Positions 61,616-64,000 of a stretch of 64,000 nt of DNA are shown piece by piece. The stretch covers positions 1 to 64,000 of the forward strand of contig CAMWMR010000010.1 of the NCBI GenBank assembly GCA_947175425.1. Direction: 5' to 3'. The notes under the pieces were generated by a model that did not search any database, was not told the DNA's origin, and saw nothing but the letters and a program-made list of their open reading frames with translations. The position numbers and the translations under genes were made by a program. The DNA comes from an uncultured Porphyromonadaceae bacterium. GTDB taxonomy: Bacteria > Bacteroidota > Bacteroidia > Bacteroidales > Muribaculaceae. The stretch's first letter is position 1. Each line of letters starts with the position of its first letter.

Positions 61616-62864
61616 GCGACTCTCCGCATTTCTTGCCTTTGCATTCGCCATACTGGGGGCCGTAGCCCAGAACGGCACAATGACTCCTTACTCGGCCTAC
61701 GGCTACGGTGTTCTCCGCGATAATGCCACTTCCATTCAGCGCGCAATGGGCGGTGTAGGCTACGCCATGAGTTCCGGCCGCCAGATAAACGCGATGAATC
61801 CGGCATCGTATGCCGCCATAGATACGCTTACTTTCCTGTTCGACATGGGCATAGACCTTACAGCCGTATGGCAGAGCGAACGCGATGACAAAGGCGTTGT
61901 TACACGTGACAAGAATCTTGGCGGAGGCCTCGATTACGCCACCATGCAGTTCCCGCTCGGGCGTTACATGGGCGGTTCGGTAGGTGTTGTTCCTTTCTCA
62001 TCGGTGGGTTACTCTTTCGGCAGCGAGATTGAAAACGGCTTCGATTCCCGTCAGGGCGGAGGAAGTATCAACGAGCTTTATGTAGGTGTTGCCGGGCGTC
62101 CTTTCAAGGGCTTTACCATAGGCGCCAACATTTCGTATCTGTTCGGTACTATTCTTAACGAGACATATGCCATGGTGACATCTTCGCAGAGCGCGTTGTT
62201 CCAGACACAGCTTATTGTGCGAGACTTCCGCCTGAATTTCGGTGCGCAGTACGGCGTGAATATCGGAGCCGACCGTCTTACCCTCGGTTTAACCTACAGT
62301 CCTTCCAAAACACTGCTCGGGCATGCGCGCCAGGTGTTCTACGATACATCGCTCGATACAGGTCCCCAGTTCACCGACGAGCATTCGCTCAAGAACAACT
62401 ACACCCTTCCCGAAACCTGGGGCGCGGGTATCAACTACCAGTGGGATCGCAAGCTGATGCTTGAGTTCGACTATACTTACCAGCCCTGGAGCAAAGCCAA
62501 GTACCGCGGATTTTCCGACGATCCCTCGAGTGATATACAGAGCTTTGCCAACCGCAACAAATTTGCCCTCGGCCTGCAGTGGGTTCCCAACTGGCGCGGC
62601 AGCTACGGCAAGCGCATCAACTATCGTTTGGGCGCGTTTTATTCGGACGACTATCTTGTTCTTCGCGGCAACCAGCTTAAGGAGCACGGCGTTACCTGCG
62701 GTGTGGGACTGCCTGTGCCGGCTTTCAAGTCGACAGTAAACATCGGTCTTGAATGGCGTGCCCGCAGCGGACATCCCAATTCGCTGATAAAAGAGAATTA
62801 TCTGAGCCTGACGCTTGGAATTAATTTCAACGAAATGTGGTTCCGTCAGAGCAAGATTTACTAA
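61605..62864 (+). CDS. Outer membrane beta-barrel protein (FadL/porin-like)
   Basis: Signal peptide; SAYGYGVLRDNATSIQRAMGGVGYAMSSGRQINAMNPASYAAID; beta-barrel pattern. Confidence 0.82.
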   Translation: MKIKRLSAFLAFAFAILGAVAQNGTMTPYSAYGYGVLRDNATSIQRAMGGVGYAMSSGRQINAMNPASYAAIDTLTFLFDMGIDLTAVWQSERDDKGVVTRDKNLGGGLDYATMQFPLGRYMGGSVGVVPFSSVGYSFGSEIENGFDSRQGGGSINELYVGVAGRPFKGFTIGANISYLFGTILNETYAMVTSSQSALFQTQLIVRDFRLNFGAQYGVNIGADRLTLGLTYSPSKTLLGHARQVFYDTSLDTGPQFTDEHSLKNNYTLPETWGAGINYQWDRKLMLEFDYTYQPWSKAKYRGFSDDPSSDIQSFANRNKFALGLQWVPNWRGSYGKRINYRLGAFYSDDYLVLRGNQLKEHGVTCGVGLPVPAFKSTVNIGLEWRARSGHPNSLIKENYLSLTLGINFNEMWFRQSKIY

Positions 62865-62870
62865 ACAGCC

Positions 62871-63626
62871 GTGTGGTTCAAGCGCGGACAGATTGATAAC
62901 GACAAGGGTTTACGCACCCTTCCTGCGGTCATTGCCATAGCAGTGGCCGCGTGCGTTGTGCAGGGCTGCGGCGACGAGCAAAAGCGCTATGTCCCCAATA
63001 CCGGGGAGGGCGGCAGCACGCCGACGATGAGCACTACCGACGTGAGCACTCTTATAAGCGATTCGGGATATACGCGTTATCACCTTGAAGCTCCGTTGTG
63101 GCATATATTCGACGATTGCGAAGAGCCGTACTGGAGTTTTCCGGAGGGGCTTCATGTTGAGCAGTACGACCTGCGGATGAATCCGACGGCAAATGTGACA
63201 GCCGACTCGGCGGTTTACTTTTCGCGAAAGCGCTTGTGGCGTCTTGACGGTCACGTGGTGATGGTGAATACCGAAGCCGACAGTTTCCTTACCCAGCAGG
63301 TTTTCTGGGACCAGCAGCGGAAGCAGCTTTATACCGATTCGTTTATACATATAGTGCGTGCCGAGCGTATACTCGAAGGTTACGGCTTTGTATCGAACGA
63401 GCAGATGACGGATTACACCGTTACGCGTCCGACGGCCATTCTACCTGCAGTACGTCCGGGCACGGCGCGCAAGTCGTCCACTCCCGACAGCACGTCACGC
63501 CCGGCAAAAACCGAAGCAGCGGCACCGGCCAAAAAAGACGTTGAAGATGCCGGCTCCGGCGTGCGTACCTCTTCCAATCCCCGCAAGCTGAGAGTAGACC
63601 CTCTCAAGCAAGTGGATGTAAAGTGA
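62871..63626 (+). CDS. lptC: LptC-like LPS export lipoprotein
   Basis: Lipobox-like VVQGC; TTDVSTLISDSGYTRYHLEAPLWHIFDD...LWRLDGHVVMVN; GTG start likely. Confidence 0.8.
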   Translation: MWFKRGQIDNDKGLRTLPAVIAIAVAACVVQGCGDEQKRYVPNTGEGGSTPTMSTTDVSTLISDSGYTRYHLEAPLWHIFDDCEEPYWSFPEGLHVEQYDLRMNPTANVTADSAVYFSRKRLWRLDGHVVMVNTEADSFLTQQVFWDQQRKQLYTDSFIHIVRAERILEGYGFVSNEQMTDYTVTRPTAILPAVRPGTARKSSTPDSTSRPAKTEAAAPAKKDVEDAGSGVRTSSNPRKLRVDPLKQVDVK

Positions 63627-63659
63627 ATAAAAAAATAAAACAGGATATAGCAAAAATAG

Positions 63660-64000
63660 ATGACGGCCTCTGACCCACAAATCTGGAGCATAATAACTAT
63701 AGTATCGCTTGTTTTTTCGGCGCTTTTCTCGGGCGTTGAAATGGCTTTCGTTACGAGCGACCGCGTTCGCGTAGAGCTTGATGTGAACCGCGGAGGATTC
63801 ATATCGCGTATCATCAACCGTTTTTATTCCAACAGCGAGCTGTTTATATCCACCTTGCTTGTAGGCAACAACGTAATGCTTGTGATTTACGGTATGGGCG
63901 CTGCTGTTCTGATAGAGCCCTTGCTTGAGGCTGCGGGTCTGAATGAGTTCCTGGTTCTTGTGGGACAGACACTTATATCCACTCTTGTTATACTTTTGGC
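63660..64000 (+). CDS. Hemolysin C/CorC (CNNM domain) family protein, 5' part, truncated by window end
   Basis: Translation from 63660: MTASDPQIWSIITIVSLVFSALFSGVEMAFVTSDRVRVELDVNRGG...ISTLLVGNNVMLVIYG. Confidence 0.85.
   Translation, partial: MTASDPQIWSIITIVSLVFSALFSGVEMAFVTSDRVRVELDVNRGGFISRIINRFYSNSELFISTLLVGNNVMLVIYGMGAAVLIEPLLEAAGLNEFLVLVGQTLISTLVILL

Overview
The window looks like a Bacteroidales chromosome, probably Muribaculaceae-like. That placement is inferred from gene content, Bacteroidetes-type -33 TTG / -7 TAnnTTTG promoters and the C-terminal module on secreted proteins. Housekeeping regions: der-era-fabH-rpmF-yceD, polA, a 2-oxoacid:ferredoxin oxidoreductase operon, tcdA, pheS, nth, asnS, a MacAB/TolC-like efflux operon, purD, pdxB, coaX and an lptC-like gene. 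Accessory regions: (i) five secreted proteins sharing an xxNLQGxRVxNPxxGxxIRRQG C-terminal module; (ii) a phage-type large terminase translationally coupled to a large unassigned non-secreted protein, with no other recognisable phage genes; (iii) an AlbA/Schlafen-like regulator with a 12-bp in-frame tandem repeat; (iv) three tandem YbjN-like paralogues; (v) a complete DpnII-type (GATC) restriction-modification cassette; (vi) a promoter-headed three-gene operon (Cas2/VapD-like small protein, AAA ATPase with DUF3696-like tail, unassigned 308-aa protein), the best candidate for an undescribed defence system; (vii) a ~164-bp MITE-like element with terminal inverted repeats abutting the purD stop; (viii) a secreted protein with a ~1.24-kb internal duplication. 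No rRNA, tRNA or CRISPR array was recognised. All assignments come from reading the sequence; no database search was run.
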